From assembly GCF_028610625.1 (NCBI RefSeq), contig NZ_JAQQWU010000001.1:1-64000 (forward strand): a stretch of 64,000 nucleotides of DNA, given 5' to 3'. The translations under genes were made by a program, and so were the position numbers. Shown here one piece after another: positions 16,986-25,541 of the stretch. This DNA comes from Guptibacillus spartinae. Its GTDB lineage: Bacteria > Bacillota > Bacilli > Bacillales > Guptibacillaceae. The notes below the pieces were generated by a model that worked only from the letters and a program-made list of their open reading frames with translations, had not been told where the DNA came from and did not search any database. Within the stretch, counting starts at the first letter, position 1, and each line of letters starts with the position of its first letter.

Positions 16986-18437
16986 TTATTTATTATAGAC
17001 GGCTAAACGATCAATGAGCTGTGAACTTTCCTGGTTAACACCAGTTACTTTCACGTCGATATCGTTTTGCCTGAATTTCATAATCACTTTATCAACGGCA
17101 CCAACACCTGAGTCATCCCAGACGTGAGCATCTGATAAGTCAATTTCAACTGTTTTAATGCCTTCTTCTTTGTAATCGAAGCTATTTACAAAGTCAGTAA
17201 CTGATGCAAAGAAAAGTTGACCGTGAATGTGATAGATTTTTTTCTCAGTCATTTCGTCGATTTTTTCTTCCACACGTACTTTAGAGATCTTAGCAGCGAA
17301 GAAGAGCGCGCTTAGTATAACACCAGCAAGAACACCTTTTGATAAATCATGGGTAGTGACAACGGTAATAACCGTTACAATCATGACCGCTGCGTCAGAC
17401 CGCGGCATTTTATGAAGGTTTTTAATCGATGCCCAATCAAATGTGCCGATCGATACCATAATCATAACGCCGACAAGGGCTGCCATTGGTATTTTGGCTA
17501 GCAAGTCATTTAACAAAAGAATAAGAATCATTAAGAAAACACCAGCGACAAATGTGGATAGTCGTCCGCGTCCGCCTGACTTTACGTTAATAACCGATTG
17601 TCCAATCATCGCACAACCAGCCATTCCTCCGAAAAATCCAGCGACAACGTTTGCCATACCCTGACCTTTTGCTTCTTTGTTTTTATTGCTGTCTGTGTCT
17701 GTTAAATCATCCACGATTTGAGCGGTTAAGAACGTTTCAAGTAAACCAACAATAGCTAGAGCCATTGAATAAGGAAAGACGATCGCAAGCGTTTCAAAGT
17801 TCAATGGAATGCTTGGTAGTAAAAACATTGGTAGTGCCTGAGTTAATTCTCCCATATCCCCTACGGTTCGGACGCCGCTTCCTGTCGTGATTGCAATAAT
17901 GGTAATGACGACGATTGCGATAAGCGGTGACGGAATCGCTTTGGTAAAGCGAGGGACAATATAAATAATCGCGAGTGCGCCTGCTACCATGGCATACATT
18001 GGCCATGACTCACCAGAAAAGTGTGGCAGTTGCGCAGTGAAAATAAGAATAGCTAGTGAATTTACAAAACCAATCATTACAGACCGTGGCACAAATTTCA
18101 TAAAGCGAGCTAACTTAAATACACCTAAGAAAAATTGAATGACACCGGTAAGGATTGTAGCAGCTAGTAGGTATTGTAATCCGTGCTCTGCGACAAGCGT
18201 CACCATAAGTAACGCCATCGCTCCTGTTGCAGCAGAAATCATACCTGGTCTACCACCAACAAAAGAAATCACTACGGCAATACAAAAGCTTGCATAGAGT
18301 CCAACCATCGGATCGACGCCCGCGATAATGGAAAATGCAATCGCTTCTGGAATTAAGGCAAGTCCAACTACGATGCCGGCTAGGGTATCGTTTTTCACAT
18401 TGCCAAACCAATCTTGTTTAATAGAAGATAAATTCAA
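16986..18437 (-). CDS. SulP-family anion transporter with STAS domain
   Basis: A 483-residue protein. The N-terminal transmembrane part starts with the typical [20 protein letters not shown] segment and spans about 390 residues. A C-terminal STAS domain follows (about 400-483), with the [15 protein letters not shown] strand-loop. SulP proteins move sulfate, bicarbonate or other anions. The substrate cannot be decided here; the short STAS domain fits bicarbonate or sulfate transporters of bacteria. AGAGGTGC lies before the ATG. It is a single-gene unit, with no sulfur-assimilation genes nearby. Confidence 0.9.
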   Translation of the reverse strand: MNLSSIKQDWFGNVKNDTLAGIVVGLALIPEAIAFSIIAGVDPMVGLYASFCIAVVISFVGGRPGMISAATGAMALLMVTLVAEHGLQYLLAATILTGVIQFFLGVFKLARFMKFVPRSVMIGFVNSLAILIFTAQLPHFSGESWPMYAMVAGALAIIYIVPRFTKAIPSPLIAIVVITIIAITTGSGVRTVGDMGELTQALPMFLLPSIPLNFETLAIVFPYSMALAIVGLLETFLTAQIVDDLTDTDSNKNKEAKGQGMANVVAGFFGGMAGCAMIGQSVINVKSGGRGRLSTFVAGVFLMILILLLNDLLAKIPMAALVGVMIMVSIGTFDWASIKNLHKMPRSDAAVMIVTVITVVTTHDLSKGVLAGVILSALFFAAKISKVRVEEKIDEMTEKKIYHIHGQLFFASVTDFVNSFDYKEEGIKTVEIDLSDAHVWDDSGVGAVDKVIMKFRQNDIDVKVTGVNQESSQLIDRLAVYNK

Positions 18438-18793
18438 TGTTGCACCTCTTTCTAAGTCTAGTATTTTGATGACTCCTAACTCTCATAGAAGTCGGGTCCG
18501 TTTACAACAAGATGAAGTTTAGCACAGAAACTATGAAAATGGAAATAGGTATGTAAGCGAAAGTCATCGGTATTTTACTTGGAAATTCTCTTGTATACGT
18601 TGATATACGACCGTATTTGTTTTTGATAATTTACTAGTAGCTTTATGAAAACAAGTGATTGTATCTATTTTTAATCTAATTGAACCTAATTTGATATAAC
18701 CTGTTATAATGAGTTATCGTATTACTAGAGTTTTGATCCATTGTCGAAAGAACTTTGTTAGAATAGGGTGATAGATTGATAAGGAGCGATAAC
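18438..18793. other. Intergenic region with a possible promoter
   Basis: This 356-base stretch lies between divergent genes. TTGAAC at 18680 and TATAAT at 18705, separated by 19 bases, may promote the small HTH gene. A short dyad ATAAC-2-GTTAT overlaps the -10. I see no gene and no riboswitch for the SulP transporter. Confidence 0.35.
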
Positions 18794-18991
18794 ATGAGTC
18801 AGGATAATGAGCACCATGATATTATGACGATCTCTCAAGTGGCGAAGTATTTTCAAATAAGTGAGATGACCACATATAAATTGGTTCAGGATGGCAAAAT
18901 CCCAGCTTTTAAAATTGGCAGTCATTGGCGTATCCAAAAGTCGGATCTAACTGAATTAATTAAGAAACTTAAAAATGGCGAGCGAATTTAA
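18794..18991 (+). CDS. Small excisionase-type HTH DNA-binding protein
   Basis: A 65-residue protein that is almost entirely one winged-helix domain of the MerR/excisionase type: TISQVAKYFQISEMTTYKLVQDGKIPAFKIGSHWRI (given in parts: TISQVAKYFQIS, TTYKLVQDGKIP, AFKIGSHWRI). Stand-alone proteins of this type occur widely in Firmicutes, where they act as small regulators; no integrase or prophage gene is nearby. AAGGAG lies upstream of the ATG. It ends at a strong hairpin shared with the convergent sugar transporter gene. Confidence 0.88.
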   Translation: MSQDNEHHDIMTISQVAKYFQISEMTTYKLVQDGKIPAFKIGSHWRIQKSDLTELIKKLKNGERI

Positions 18992-19006
18992 TGGAGGCGG
19001 CAAACA

Positions 19007-19049
19007 GAAAGACAGCCCGATGATTTGAAATCATCGGGCTGTCTTTTTT
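19007..19049. terminator. Strong bidirectional terminator
   Basis: AAGACAGCCCGATGATT pairs with AATCATCGGGCTGTCTT with almost no loop, followed by T residues. It separates the convergent HTH and sugar porter genes. Confidence 0.9.
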
Positions 19050-19051
19050 GA

Positions 19052-20392
19052 TTAAGCAGAGGCTTCTCCTCTCAGTTTATTCTCAATGTCTTCTAGACTT
19101 TTTCCTTTCGTTTCAGGAACAAATTTTAAGACAAAGAAGAAGGCAAATACTCCAATGATGGCAAAGATGACAAACACCCAAGCCGTGCCTAGTGCGCCAA
19201 GTAAAACAGGGAAGAATAGGGAAACAACCAGGTTTGAGGCGGAGAGTAGGAGCGTTGTAAATCCTGTCGCAGCCCCGCGTGCCTTATTAGGGAATAATTC
19301 GGGCAGCATGACCCAAACAACCGGCCCCCATGTAGCTGAGAAAAAGACGATAAAGAGACCGAGAAAGACAACCGTTAGCCAGGCAATTGTCGTAGTAAGT
19401 TCTGCTGTAAAAAGAATGGTTGCAAGAACGGCTAAGCTTAATGACATCCCTACATTCCCAAGTAGAAGTAACTTCTTCCGTCCAAGCTTATCAATCGTCG
19501 CGATGGCAACTAACGTCATTAATACGTTGACGATTCCAATTCCAAGAGTTCCAAGAATAGAAGCTGAATCGCCAAGACCAGCTTTGGTGAAAATCGTTGG
19601 CGCATAATAGATGACCGCATTAATGCCGATGAGCTGTTGAAAAATCGCGATACCACTCCCAACGAGAAGCATGGGACGAATCCATTTTGATTTCAACACA
19701 TCCCAAGTGCTTTCTTCCACTTCTTCGATCTTTTTCATTTGTTTCATTTCTTCATCAATTTCACTTTCTTTACGTGTTAACGACATGACCTTGCGTGCTT
19801 CCTCTTCACGATTTCGTTTAATGAGCCAACGAGGACTTTCTGGCATAAAGAGAACACCGATCATGAGGACAATTGCCGGGACGGATGCGAGACCAAGCAT
19901 CCAGCGCCAACCTTCAATAGGTGCAAAAGCATAATTGATAAGATAAGCAAGCACAATTCCAATAGTAATCATTAATTGGTTAAGCGAAGCAAGCGCACCT
20001 CTTGACCTGGTTGGTGCCATTTCCGATAAGTACACAGGTACAATCGCTGTTGAACCACCAACCGCTAGTCCGAGAATAATACGGCCGATAATTAAGATCA
20101 CCGCGTTAGGTGAAAAAGCTAATACGAGCGATCCAATCATGTAAATGAGGGCGATCGCAAACACTACTCGTCTTCGCCCAAACCGATCAGAGACATATCC
20201 ACTCATTCCAGCACCTACAATGGCGCCGCCTAACAATGAACTAACTACGACCCCTTGTAGGAAATCCGATAACGGGATGTCCTGTTCAATAAATAATAAT
20301 GCGCCGGAAATGACACCGGTATCATATCCGTACAATAGTCCTCCGAGTGCCCCAAAGAAAAAAATCCAACCTTTGCTTATGTTTTTTTTCAT
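19052..20392 (-). CDS. Sugar porter family MFS transporter
   Basis: A 446-residue, twelve-helix transporter of the sugar porter group, like CsbC, YwtG or AraE of Bacillus. Signatures: GYDTGVISGALLFI in helix 1, DRFGRRRV between helices 2 and 3, PESPRWLIKRNREEEA before the central loop, and PETKGKSLEDIE at the end. It probably imports a pentose, hexose or inositol by proton symport. The ATG at 20392 follows AAAAGGTGG by eight bases; a GTG four codons earlier has no such spacing. It is divergent from the TetR gene. Confidence 0.88.
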   Translation of the reverse strand: MKKNISKGWIFFFGALGGLLYGYDTGVISGALLFIEQDIPLSDFLQGVVVSSLLGGAIVGAGMSGYVSDRFGRRRVVFAIALIYMIGSLVLAFSPNAVILIIGRIILGLAVGGSTAIVPVYLSEMAPTRSRGALASLNQLMITIGIVLAYLINYAFAPIEGWRWMLGLASVPAIVLMIGVLFMPESPRWLIKRNREEEARKVMSLTRKESEIDEEMKQMKKIEEVEESTWDVLKSKWIRPMLLVGSGIAIFQQLIGINAVIYYAPTIFTKAGLGDSASILGTLGIGIVNVLMTLVAIATIDKLGRKKLLLLGNVGMSLSLAVLATILFTAELTTTIAWLTVVFLGLFIVFFSATWGPVVWVMLPELFPNKARGAATGFTTLLLSASNLVVSLFFPVLLGALGTAWVFVIFAIIGVFAFFFVLKFVPETKGKSLEDIENKLRGEASA

Positions 20393-20494
20393 GAAAGAAC
20401 CCACCTTTTGATAACTTCATTCTTTCGAATATTTTCCACTCTTTTGTAAAACGCAAACCTGAGATAAAGAAAACAGTGTGCTGAAGCTCAATTC

Positions 20495-20523
20495 TTGACT
20501 TGTGACACAGTGTCACATATAGT
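20495..20523 (+). promoter_or_regulatory. tetR promoter whose spacer is the operator
   Basis: TTGACT (-35) and TATAGT (-10) are separated by exactly 17 bases. These 17 bases are a perfect palindrome, TGTGACACAGTGTCACA (20501-20517). Binding of the TetR protein here would block RNA polymerase directly. Confidence 0.8.
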
Positions 20524-20534
20524 AGGTATGGTGA

Positions 20535-20551
20535 TGTGACACCGTGTCATA
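20535..20551 (+). promoter_or_regulatory. Second TetR operator
   Basis: TGTGACACCGTGTCATA repeats the promoter palindrome with one mismatch. Its centre lies 34 bp downstream, in the untranslated leader, so two dimers could act together. Confidence 0.7.
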
Positions 20552-20574
20552 ATTTTTGTGGTAGGTGAGTGATT

Positions 20575-21195
20575 GTGCCAAAGGCAACATTTTTTAATTT
20601 AAAAGAAGAAAAGAAGCAAATATTAATTGATGCAGCGAAGCAGGAGTTCTCTAGGAATTCTCTCTATGATGCATCCATTTCAAATATCCTGAAAACAGCT
20701 GGCATTCCACGCGGCAGTTTTTATCAATACTTTGAAGATAAAGAGGATGCGTTCTTTTACTTACTAAATGAACATGCAAAAGAGCGTCACGAGAATTTAA
20801 TTTCAAACTTAAAGAAGTTTGAAGGAGATTTGTTTAAAGCGATTAGTGAGATTTTTAGATCAACGCTCGAGCATTCGGAGGATACAGGCCAAAGAGATTT
20901 CATTCGAAATGTCTTGCTTAACATGAACTATAAAATTGAAAACACCTTTTCGCAGTATTTATCAGATGATGTTGCGAATGAGCGATACGATGACATATAT
21001 GATCTTGTTAACGTTGAACAGTTAAATGTGTCAAACAGAAAAGAAATGTTTCATGTCGTGCAAATCATCTCAGCAGTAACCTTTCATAATTTGATTCACA
21101 GCGTGTCAAACAACTTATCCATCTCAGATGCCATGAGGAAATATGAGACCGAACTCGGGCTGCTTAAATCCGGGCTATTGCGATCGTCTTCTTAA
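20575..21195 (+). CDS. TetR/AcrR-family repressor
   Basis: A 206-residue TetR protein. The start MPKATFFNLKEEKKQ and the helix-turn-helix ASISNILKTAGIPRGSFYQY (about 30-52) are typical; the following FEDKEDAFFYLL is the TetR signature. The C-terminal helices form the ligand pocket. I chose the GTG at 20575 because AGGTGAG is then spaced by five bases and the N-terminus matches the family. It is followed by a DHA2 drug exporter in the same direction, so it is likely a self-regulated efflux repressor. Confidence 0.92.
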   Translation: MPKATFFNLKEEKKQILIDAAKQEFSRNSLYDASISNILKTAGIPRGSFYQYFEDKEDAFFYLLNEHAKERHENLISNLKKFEGDLFKAISEIFRSTLEHSEDTGQRDFIRNVLLNMNYKIENTFSQYLSDDVANERYDDIYDLVNVEQLNVSNRKEMFHVVQIISAVTFHNLIHSVSNNLSISDAMRKYETELGLLKSGLLRSSS

Positions 21196-21239
21196 TGAAC
21201 ATCGGTAGAACAAACAAACAGGAAGAAAGAAGGGAGAAC

Positions 21240-22676
21240 ATGAACGACAAACAATCAGCACAAGAAACTGAGTCTTTTAACAAAGTGCCGCTATTAATCG
21301 TATTGTTATCAGGAGCTTTTGCAGCGATACTAAATCAGACGTTATTAGCAACCGCTTTGCCACATATCATGGTGGATCTGGACTTGGAGGCGAGTACGGC
21401 TCAATGGTTAACATCGATCTTCATGCTAGTAAATGGAGTGATGATCCCGATTACCGCATTTCTAATTGGGAAATTTACAACGAGGACCCTCTTTTTGACA
21501 GCCATCGGGTTATTTGCGGTTGGTACGGCTATTTGTGCGGTAGCACCGAACTTTGCGCTGCTTATGGTAGGGCGGATTATTCAAGCGTCAGGGGCAGGGA
21601 TCATTATTCCACTCATGCAAACGATCCTCTTTTTAATTTTCCCAGTTGAAAAGCGAGGAGCGGCAATGGGGATGTTCGGTCTCGTCATTTCCTTTGCCCC
21701 TGCTATTGGTCCAACGTTATCAGGTTGGCTTGTTGAACAATACCCTTGGAGAAGTTTATTCTATGTCATTCTTCCGATTGTCATCATTGATTTCATCATT
21801 GCTTACTTCATTCTTAAAAATGTAACAGAGCAGACGAATCCGAAGCTTGATCTTTTATCCATACTGCTTTCCTCATTAGGATTTGGTGGTTTATTGTATG
21901 GCTTTAGTAGTGCAGGTACTAATGGATGGGCAAGCGAACAAGTCCTGATTTCTATGGGTATTGGGACAGTGACGCTCTGTTGGTTCATCTTACGACAGTT
22001 AAAATTGAAACAGCCTGTCCTTCAATTTAGAGTATTTCAATACAAACTATTCACCTTAACCACGGTATTAGGGATGGTCGTGTTTATTGCGATGATCGGG
22101 GCTGCAACAGTTCTGCCTCTTCTTATGCAAAATATGCTTGGGTTCACTGCGTTTGAATCAGGCTTAATGCTTCTACCAGGGGCACTCATTATGGGCTTTA
22201 TGAACCCAATTACCGGGCGCATTTTCGATAAGTTCGGTGCAAAATGGCTTGCCATTATCGGGCTAATTATCGTGACCGTCACAACCTTTATGTTTACGAA
22301 CTTAACCCCTCAAACGACATTCACCTATCTTGCCATTGTGAATGCGGTAAGAATGTTTGGGGTAGCTATGGTGATGATGCCGGTGACAACTGCTGGTCTT
22401 AATCAGCTTCCAGCTCATCTTATTCCGCATGGTACAGCGATGAACAACACGATGCGTCAGGTTTCTGGTGCAGTAGGTACGGCGCTTCTTGTAACCGTGA
22501 TGTCACAGGCAGCCCAGCCATCTCGTGGTGTGGAAGGTCTTGTTCACGGTGTGAATGTCTCCTTTATTGTGGCAGGCATATCTGCGATCGTGGGGCTAGT
22601 AATGGCTTTCTTTATCAGACAACCAAAAGCAGAACAAGAATCGGCTAAGCAGACGAAAGTAGCGACTGACAATTAA
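21240..22676 (+). CDS. DHA2-family MFS drug exporter (EmrB/QacA type)
   Basis: A 478-residue protein with fourteen predicted helices. Motifs: LNQTLLATALPHIMVDLDLE in helix 1, TAQWLTSIFMLVNGVMIP, GRIIQASGAGIIIPLMQT in helix 4 and FGLVISFAPAIGPTLSGWLV (motif C of antiporters). It exports drugs or lipophilic compounds by proton antiport. The ATG at 21240 is preferred since AAGGGAGAAC precedes it. It lies 44 bases behind the TetR gene, so the pair is an operon induced by the exporter's substrates. Confidence 0.92.
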   Translation: MNDKQSAQETESFNKVPLLIVLLSGAFAAILNQTLLATALPHIMVDLDLEASTAQWLTSIFMLVNGVMIPITAFLIGKFTTRTLFLTAIGLFAVGTAICAVAPNFALLMVGRIIQASGAGIIIPLMQTILFLIFPVEKRGAAMGMFGLVISFAPAIGPTLSGWLVEQYPWRSLFYVILPIVIIDFIIAYFILKNVTEQTNPKLDLLSILLSSLGFGGLLYGFSSAGTNGWASEQVLISMGIGTVTLCWFILRQLKLKQPVLQFRVFQYKLFTLTTVLGMVVFIAMIGAATVLPLLMQNMLGFTAFESGLMLLPGALIMGFMNPITGRIFDKFGAKWLAIIGLIIVTVTTFMFTNLTPQTTFTYLAIVNAVRMFGVAMVMMPVTTAGLNQLPAHLIPHGTAMNNTMRQVSGAVGTALLVTVMSQAAQPSRGVEGLVHGVNVSFIVAGISAIVGLVMAFFIRQPKAEQESAKQTKVATDN

Positions 22677-22719
22677 TGCGGTTACTTCTAAACTAACTTG
22701 AGATTGAATCATATGGCTA

Positions 22720-22754
22720 AAACTCTTCCTATAAACAGTAGGAAGAGTTTTTTT
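22720..22754 (+). terminator. Terminator of the tetR-exporter operon
   Basis: AAACTCTTCCTA pairs with TAGGAAGAGTTT around six bases, followed by a T-tract. Confidence 0.88.
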
Positions 22755-22821
22755 GTAATAGATGAAACGATTATCCAACTCAATCGTATAGATAAGATCA
22801 TCATTAAAAAGGAGCAGTTTT

Positions 22822-22986
22822 ATGAAAAAGTCTACGAATGAAAGTAAGATGGGCGTAGGGATCGGACTTGGAGTTGCAATAGGAGCAGGGATAGGTGTTG
22901 CGCTCGGTAATATGGCCGTTGGAATTGGTGTTGGCATTGCGCTAGGAGTGGCTTATGGTTCTAGTAAAGATCGAAAGAAGAAATAG
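22822..22986 (+). CDS. Small glycine-zipper membrane protein, 54 residues
   Basis: This short frame encodes MKKSTNESKMGVGIGLGVAI and continues with GxGxG repeats through two glycine-rich hydrophobic segments to a basic end (SSKDRKKK). Repeated glycines every three or four residues (glycine zipper) favour helix packing in membranes. AAAAGGAGC precedes the ATG. Similar glycine-rich small proteins occur in Bacillus genomes next to unrelated genes; the function is unknown. A hairpin follows directly. Confidence 0.65.
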   Translation: MKKSTNESKMGVGIGLGVAIGAGIGVALGNMAVGIGVGIALGVAYGSSKDRKKK

Positions 22987-23009
22987 CTCAACCTCGAATA
23001 GGTTGAGCT
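22985..23009. terminator. Convergent hairpin
   Basis: AGCTCAACCT pairs with AGGTTGAGCT around five bases between the convergent glycine-zipper and MerR genes. The T-tract is poor. Confidence 0.5.
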
Positions 23010-23015
23010 GCCTTA

Positions 23016-23759
23016 TTAGTTGTTTCGGTTTGCATACACGTTCATGGCATCTCGCATAAAGAGAGCAAGACCTTCACCATATTGGTCAATATTTTTCGTG
23101 AATCGTGGATCATCGACATACATTTGACCAAGGCCACGAAATGCTTCAAGTGTATAATGATAGCCAAAATTATTGTTTAAGAACTCGTACCATTCATGGA
23201 TCGCTTTCTGTGCTTCCTCTGAAGCAGGAGAACCATGTCTTATCGTAGCGAGCTTTTGATAAATTCGACGAAATGACTGATTCAGCGCCTCCTTTTCTTT
23301 ATGACTTAAGCTGTTTACCTTTTGGCTCGAACGATTGACGGCTTCTTCTCCGTACTTTTCGCGGGCTTCTTGTTCATAGTGGTTGTTTGAAAAATCTAAT
23401 CCGTTGAATTTTTCTTTATCTGTCATGGGTTGTTCTCCTTTCGTATGTTGAATGGTGTGCTCAATCGTATGAATAATGGTTTCTAAACGATCTTTCTTTT
23501 GCTGCAAACATTCTTTCTGATAGTACAGAGCTTCAAGGTGATTAAAGTCAGGACGATCCATGATGTTTTTTATTTTTTTTAATGGAAAATCTAGGGCTCT
23601 ATAAAACAAAATTTGCTGGAGCTTTTCTAGATCTTCTTCTGTATAAACACGATAGCCGTTATCTGTCGTTTCTGGAGACAAAAGACCAATCTGATCGTAG
23701 TAATGAAGTGTTCGAACACTAATGCCCGTTAGTGTAGCTACTTCTTTTACGTGCTTCAT
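23016..23759 (-). CDS. MerR-family activator with TipAS domain
   Basis: A 247-residue regulator. The N-terminal MerR HTH reads MKHVKEVATLTGISVRTLHY, then YDQIGLLSPETTDNGYRVYT; a dimerisation coiled coil follows (to about 115). The C-terminal TipAS antibiotic-recognition domain covers about 125-247. It resembles Mta of Bacillus subtilis in size and layout. It would sense thiopeptides or other drugs. The ATG at 23759 has GGAGGAAA nine bases upstream. The promoter just ahead has the long 19-base spacer typical of MerR control, so self-activation is likely. Confidence 0.9.
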   Translation of the reverse strand: MKHVKEVATLTGISVRTLHYYDQIGLLSPETTDNGYRVYTEEDLEKLQQILFYRALDFPLKKIKNIMDRPDFNHLEALYYQKECLQQKKDRLETIIHTIEHTIQHTKGEQPMTDKEKFNGLDFSNNHYEQEAREKYGEEAVNRSSQKVNSLSHKEKEALNQSFRRIYQKLATIRHGSPASEEAQKAIHEWYEFLNNNFGYHYTLEAFRGLGQMYVDDPRFTKNIDQYGEGLALFMRDAMNVYANRNN

Positions 23760-23784
23760 GAACAATTTCCTCCTTTCCATTTTT

Positions 23785-23815
23785 ACTTTAGACGGTAACG
23801 TAACGTAAGAGTCAA
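23785..23815 (-). promoter_or_regulatory. MerR-type promoter with 19-base spacer
   Basis: On the minus strand TTGACT (23815-23810) and TAAAGT (23790-23785) are separated by 19 bases containing an imperfect dyad around ACGTTACGT. Overlong spacers that need MerR distortion are the hallmark of this family. Confidence 0.65.
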
Positions 23816-23955
23816 TAGCCATTCTTTCATTTCTTTATAAGTTTACTTTTGTAATCCCTTCACCTTAAAAAATGTTATTATTTAGAAAACTGTTGGTGTG
23901 TCCTATTGAGATATCTCATTTCCTTTTGCGATATGACATTCATAAGGAGGAGCAG

Positions 23956-24852
23956 ATGCAGGAAAAAGCAATGGTATTAAGTGATGGGAGAAAACTTGGT
24001 TATTGGGAGTATGGCGATCAGACAGGGATTCCGATTATGCTATTTCATGGAACACCTGGGTCACGCATTTGGTTTTTAGAAGATGATGAACTTGCCAGAG
24101 CAAAAGGTGTGCACTTAATTTCAACGGATCGACCTGGATACGGCCTTTCGACCTTTCAAAAAAACAGGACGATTCTTGACTGGGCTGTAGACGTTGAGGA
24201 ACTCGCAACCCACCTTAATTTTACACGTTTTTCTGTACTTGGCGTCTCTGGAGGAGGACCATTCGCAGCTGCGTGTGCTTTCGCAATTCCTGAGCGTGTT
24301 ATTCGGACAGCGCTTGTTTCGACGGCTACACCTTTTTATAATGGAAAGGCGCCAAAAGAGATGGGGAAGGAAAATCGTGTTGCGTTCTTTCTAACAAAGT
24401 ATTTTCCATGGGTGATGAAGAGAGCGAACTTAGCTCAAAAGAAAATGTTAGAGAGAGAACCTGAGAAATACATGGATTCCATGCGATCATCAAATCACCG
24501 CCATCTCTCTGAATGGGATCGTGAGTTGTTAAAAACGGAAGCCCTCATTGAGATAAGTTATTATCATGCGAAAGAAGCCTATCGTCAAGGAGTAGAGGGA
24601 GTATTATATGAAACGCAGCTCTTAGCGAAGGATTGGGGATTTGAGCTAAATGAAATTCGGAACCCACTTAAAATTTGGCATGGTGAAAAAGACACGTTGT
24701 CACCAGTAAATGAAGTCCAGAAATTGGCTAACCATTTAGTGGAAAGTGAAGTGACGGTTGTGTCGCAAGGCGGTCACTTTTTAACCGAAAAAGAAGATCT
24801 TTGGGAGGATATGTTACACTATCTTTCTGTAAAACAGGAAGTGTTTATGTAA
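23956..24852 (+). CDS. Alpha/beta hydrolase
   Basis: A 298-residue cytoplasmic hydrolase. The oxyanion loop is HGTPGSR (about residue 32), the nucleophile elbow is GVSGGGP (about 103), and the catalytic histidine lies in GGHF near the C-terminus with an acid in GEKDTLSP. It belongs to the large esterase/haloperoxidase-like group; the substrate is unknown. The start is set by AAGGAGGAG, a few bases before the ATG. The acetyltransferase gene follows after 13 bases, so both are probably co-transcribed. Confidence 0.88.
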   Translation: MQEKAMVLSDGRKLGYWEYGDQTGIPIMLFHGTPGSRIWFLEDDELARAKGVHLISTDRPGYGLSTFQKNRTILDWAVDVEELATHLNFTRFSVLGVSGGGPFAAACAFAIPERVIRTALVSTATPFYNGKAPKEMGKENRVAFFLTKYFPWVMKRANLAQKKMLEREPEKYMDSMRSSNHRHLSEWDRELLKTEALIEISYYHAKEAYRQGVEGVLYETQLLAKDWGFELNEIRNPLKIWHGEKDTLSPVNEVQKLANHLVESEVTVVSQGGHFLTEKEDLWEDMLHYLSVKQEVFM

Positions 24853-24865
24853 AGGAGACTAGAAG

Positions 24866-25426
24866 ATGAAAACAGAACGAGAAAAAATGATTAACGGGGA
24901 GCTTTACCGTCCCGATGACCGGGAACTAGTAAAGGATCGCCTTCATGCGCGTCAAATCACGAGGCTATATAATCAAACAATGGAGACAGATCTGGAAGAA
25001 AGAACAAGACTGTTAAAAAAATTCTTTGGTTCAACAAAAGAGAACGTATACATAGAACCTACATTGAAATGTGACTATGGTTATAACATTCACGTAGGTG
25101 AGAATTTTTTCGCGAATTTTGACTGTGTGTTTCTCGATATTTGTGAGATTCGGTTTGGAGACAACTGTATGTTAGCCCCGGGTGTTCATATATACGCTGC
25201 TACACATCCATTAAATCCAACCGAACGCAATTCAGGTCAAGAATATGGGAAACCTGTTTTCATTGGAGATAATGTATGGATTGGTGGAGGAGCCATTATT
25301 AATCCAGGTGTGACAATTGGAAACAATGCTGTGATTGCTTCAGGAGCGGTTGTTGTGAAAGACGTCCCTGAAAATGTAGTCGTTGGCGGGAATCCTGCTA
25401 AGGTCATTAAGGCTATTGAAAAATAA
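24866..25426 (+). CDS. maa: Maltose O-acetyltransferase type hexapeptide acetyltransferase
   Basis: A 186-residue left-handed beta-helix acetyltransferase. The N-terminal helical part [18 protein letters not shown] and the core [21 protein letters not shown] fit the Maa/LacA/NodL group. The catalytic histidine lies in AATHPL (about 111). Hexapeptide turns continue through [20 protein letters not shown]. The end [13 protein letters not shown] is also typical. It transfers acetyl from acetyl-CoA to sugar hydroxyls, maltose or glucose in the named enzymes. It is co-transcribed with the hydrolase. Confidence 0.9.
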   Translation: MKTEREKMINGELYRPDDRELVKDRLHARQITRLYNQTMETDLEERTRLLKKFFGSTKENVYIEPTLKCDYGYNIHVGENFFANFDCVFLDICEIRFGDNCMLAPGVHIYAATHPLNPTERNSGQEYGKPVFIGDNVWIGGGAIINPGVTIGNNAVIASGAVVVKDVPENVVVGGNPAKVIKAIEK

Positions 25427-25452
25427 ATTATTAGAAAATTCTCGTAAAACTA

Positions 25453-25481
25453 TTGAAAACCCTTTAAAAGTAGGTTATAGT
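25453..25481 (+). promoter_or_regulatory. Promoter of the lacI-type gene
   Basis: TTGAAA and TATAGT are separated by exactly 17 bases, a near-consensus sigma-A promoter. The operator lies just downstream. Confidence 0.75.
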
Positions 25482-25496
25482 TTTGGATATCAAAGT

Positions 25497-25516
25497 TACC
25501 AAAACGTTTCGGTAAA
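25497..25516 (+). promoter_or_regulatory. LacI-type operator before its own gene
   Basis: TTACCAAAACGTTTCGGTAA is a near-perfect dyad with the central CG of LacI-family operators. It lies about nine bases after the expected transcription start, which fits self-repression by roadblock. Confidence 0.78.
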
Positions 25517-25541
25517 ATGTTGAAGATTGTGAGAGAAGCTA

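Noticed and set aside
18794-18991. Prophage excisionase
   Set aside because: No integrase, attachment-site repeats or phage genes nearby; a stand-alone chromosomal HTH protein is more likely.
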